The notes below the pieces were generated by a model. That model worked only from the letters and a program-made list of their open reading frames with translations, ran no database searches and had not been told where the DNA came from. 64,000 nucleotides of DNA from Thalassospira profundimaris (GTDB taxonomy: Bacteria; Pseudomonadota; Alphaproteobacteria; Rhodospirillales; Thalassospiraceae). The translations under genes were made by a program, and so were the position numbers. The stretch lies in assembly GCF_003326755.1 (NCBI RefSeq), contig NZ_JPWH01000010.1, positions 124,001-188,000 of the forward strand, given 5' to 3'. This document shows, piece after piece, positions 62,316 to 64,000 of the stretch; position 1 is the first letter of the stretch; the number at the start of each line of letters is the position of its first letter.

Positions 62316-63129
62316 GGGGCAGGGATTAACCCTTTCTTTTGGCGGGGAGGCCGTGCTTGATGATGTCAGCCTCTCCATCGCCAAGGGCGAGATCATGACC
62401 CTGATTGGCCCCAACGGGGCGGGGAAATCCACCCTGGTCAAGGTGTTGCTGGGGCTTCAGTCGGTGAATGCGGGCCGGGTGATCCGCAAGCCAGGCCTCA
62501 GGGTTGGTTATGTGCCGCAAAAACTGGCGATTGACCGGGTTTTACCCATGACGGTCAAGCGTTTCCTGAACCTGACCCATCATTGTTCCCTGGCGGAGCG
62601 TATTGAGGTCCTTGATCATGTGGGCGCCCGCCATGTGCTCAATAGCCAGATCGGCGATCTGTCGGGCGGGGAAACCCAGCGCGTGATGCTGGCCCGTGCA
62701 CTTTTGCGCAAACCCGATTTGCTGGTGCTTGATGAACCTGCCCAGGGCGTGGATGTAACCGGGCAGGCCGAGCTTTACCGCCTGATCGAAACCATTCGCA
62801 AAGAACAGGGCTGTGCGGTTTTGATGATTTCGCATGATTTGCATCTGGTCATGGCAAAAACCGACCGGGTGGTGTGTTTTAACCGGCATGTCTGCTGTTC
62901 CGGCCTGCCCGAAACCGTGCGCCAGCACCCGGAATACCGTTCGCTTTTTGGCTATCGTGCGGCGGATGCGATTGGCATTTATCACCATGAACATGACCAC
63001 GAACACGATATTTCCGGCCAGGTGGTGGACGGGTGCGGGCATGATCATGGTCATCATCACGATCACAGCCACAACCATACCCATGCCCACACCAGTGCCC
63101 CCCGCGCAAAGGAGCATTTGAATGGATAG
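62296..63129 (+). CDS. znuC: Zinc ABC transporter ATPase
   Basis: The 277-aa ATPase has Walker A GPNGAGKST (38-46), signature LSGGE (122-126), Walker B LLVLDEP (142-148) and switch H180. A histidine- and aspartate-rich C-terminal tail (about 230-265) may hold zinc at the membrane. The start overlaps zur by 20 bases, with a plausible AAGGGG before it. It powers ZnuB. Confidence 0.95.
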   Translation: MTAPLIEGQGLTLSFGGEAVLDDVSLSIAKGEIMTLIGPNGAGKSTLVKVLLGLQSVNAGRVIRKPGLRVGYVPQKLAIDRVLPMTVKRFLNLTHHCSLAERIEVLDHVGARHVLNSQIGDLSGGETQRVMLARALLRKPDLLVLDEPAQGVDVTGQAELYRLIETIRKEQGCAVLMISHDLHLVMAKTDRVVCFNRHVCCSGLPETVRQHPEYRSLFGYRAADAIGIYHHEHDHEHDISGQVVDGCGHDHGHHHDHSHNHTHAHTSAPRAKEHLNG

Positions 63130-63931
63130 TTTCCTGTTGCGCGCCATTACCGGCGGTGTGTTGCTGGCATTGGTCTGCGGGCCGTTTGGCACCTTTATTG
63201 TCTGGCGGCGCATGGCCTTTTTTGGTGATACGCTGGCTCATTCGGCCCTGCTGGGGGTTGCGGTGGGGTTGCTGTTTGGCATTGATGTGCGCCTTGGCAT
63301 GATCATGACCTGCCTGATGGCGGCCTTGTTGCTGGCAGTTGGTCAACGGCAAAGCAAGCTGGGCAGTGATACGGTTTTGGGCATGCTGGCCCATTCAACC
63401 CTGGCGCTTGGTATGGTCGCACTCGCCTTTGTCCAGGGCGTTGCGATCGATATTATGGCCTATCTGTTTGGTGATATTCTGGCGATCAACACCACCGATC
63501 TGTGGTTGCTGGGCCTGGGCGGCGGGGCGGCGGTTTTGGCCCTGGTTGCCATGTGGCGGCCCTTGCTGGCATTAACCGTGTCGCCCGAAATTGCCCTGGC
63601 CGAAGGCGTGCCGGTGGAACGTTTGCGGGTTGTATTCATGCTGCTGATGGCGCTGGTGATTGGCATTGCCATTAAAATTGTCGGGGTGTTGCTGATTACC
63701 GCCCTGTTGATTGTTCCTGCGGCTAGTGCCCGGTTTTTTTCGCGCACGCCAGAGCAAATGGCACTCGGCGCGGCCCTGTTTGGGGTGGCAGCGGTGTTGG
63801 CGGGAATTTATTTGTCCTGGCATGTCGATACGCCAGCCGGCCCCAGCATTGTTATTTCAGCGGCCGGTTTGTTTCTGGTCAGCAGCGCCCTTGCGCCGAT
63901 TGTGCGACGTTTGGCGTATTTATCCAAATAA
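63122..63931 (+). CDS. znuB: Zinc ABC transporter permease
   Basis: The 269-aa integral membrane protein of the ZnuB/TroC family has about eight helices and the segment VLLITALLIVPAASARFFSRTPEQM, split by loops, typical of metal ABC permeases. It overlaps znuC by eight bases. The substrate-binding protein ZnuA is not in the window; it is either upstream elsewhere or encoded separately. Confidence 0.95.
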   Translation: MDSFLLRAITGGVLLALVCGPFGTFIVWRRMAFFGDTLAHSALLGVAVGLLFGIDVRLGMIMTCLMAALLLAVGQRQSKLGSDTVLGMLAHSTLALGMVALAFVQGVAIDIMAYLFGDILAINTTDLWLLGLGGGAAVLALVAMWRPLLALTVSPEIALAEGVPVERLRVVFMLLMALVIGIAIKIVGVLLITALLIVPAASARFFSRTPEQMALGAALFGVAAVLAGIYLSWHVDTPAGPSIVISAAGLFLVSSALAPIVRRLAYLSK

Positions 63932-63954
63932 TAACGTGGTTATTTTCGGTCATT

Positions 63955-63992
63955 AAAAACGGCGCGGGATGATGTATTCCGTGCCGTTTTTA
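63955..63992 (+). terminator. Terminator of the zur-znuCB operon
   Basis: Stem aaaacggc (63956-63963) with gccgtttt (63983-63990) plus an inner cgggat/attccg pairing, ending in T residues. Confidence 0.85.
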
Positions 63993-64000
63993 TGCGTTAT

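Overview
The window reads as ordinary chromosome from an alphaproteobacterium, most likely a marine Rhodospirillales of the Thalassospira type. This is inferred from several features: a small NDUFS4-type complex I protein (typical of alphaproteobacteria and mitochondria), the hom-glpX-recJ gene set, class I PHA synthase, a zinc-ribbon DinB, many chemotaxis-type receptors, and moderately GC-rich coding DNA packed on both strands. All names come from reading motifs and gene order; no database search was run. The left edge cuts argC and the right edge falls just after znuB.

Layout. 0-9.4 kb: argC end, a MocR-type regulator divergent from a DMT exporter with a perfect 14-bp-arm inverted repeat between them, gamma-carbonic anhydrase, a second DMT exporter, a di-heme cytochrome c peroxidase, a beta-hydroxyacid dehydrogenase and PHA synthase. 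9.5-21.6 kb: an OmpA-like lipoprotein, then an amino acid/carbon block (AlaC/DapL-like aminotransferase, homoserine dehydrogenase, GlpX) that is separated from recJ by a 4.9-kb stretch holding a small GDH-like membrane domain, an Hsp70-like protein and a TetR/alcohol dehydrogenase pair with its operator. 21.7-26.1 kb: an HTH protein, an AT-rich gene-poor patch, a family 3 solute-binding protein, a GST and an MFS carrier. 26.2-26.7 kb: five identical tandem tRNA-Glu genes with a promoter and terminator. 26.8-37 kb: DinB, a degenerate EAL protein, a SPOR lipoprotein, a SAM hydrolase, a beta-lactamase-fold protein, a MotAB stator and a chemoreceptor with a c-type haem motif in its periplasmic sensor.

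37-46 kb: small unknown proteins, apt, a lone Panacea-domain protein, a ChaN-like protein, a Cys/Met PLP enzyme, an FAD oxidoreductase, a third DMT exporter and an NAPE-PLD-like hydrolase. 46-49 kb: a thiamine-precursor ABC transporter under a TPP riboswitch whose 3' end runs into the Shine-Dalgarno sequence. 49-53.7 kb: a quinone reductase divergent from a LysR regulator, an AcuC-type deacetylase with DUF192, tRNA-Pro, the NDUFS4-like gene and tRNA-Arg. 53.7-60 kb: a HigBA toxin-antitoxin module with a well-formed autoregulated promoter directly after tRNA-Arg, a soluble triple-PAS chemoreceptor, a heparin-lyase-like protein, a lipoprotein, YitT and an aldo/keto reductase.

60-64 kb is a coherent zinc-starvation locus. 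A Zur box lies between two divergent operons: hisI and a His-rich CobW-family GTPase on the minus strand, and zur-znuC-znuB on the plus strand. znuA is not in the window. I saw no CRISPR array, insertion sequence, rRNA or prophage. No large undescribed system stands out. The most unusual items are the haem-c chemoreceptor, the tRNA-Glu array made of two nested duplications, the HisI/CobW zinc operon with a hexanucleotide repeat that sets the length of its histidine tail, and a few small conserved-looking proteins of unknown function.
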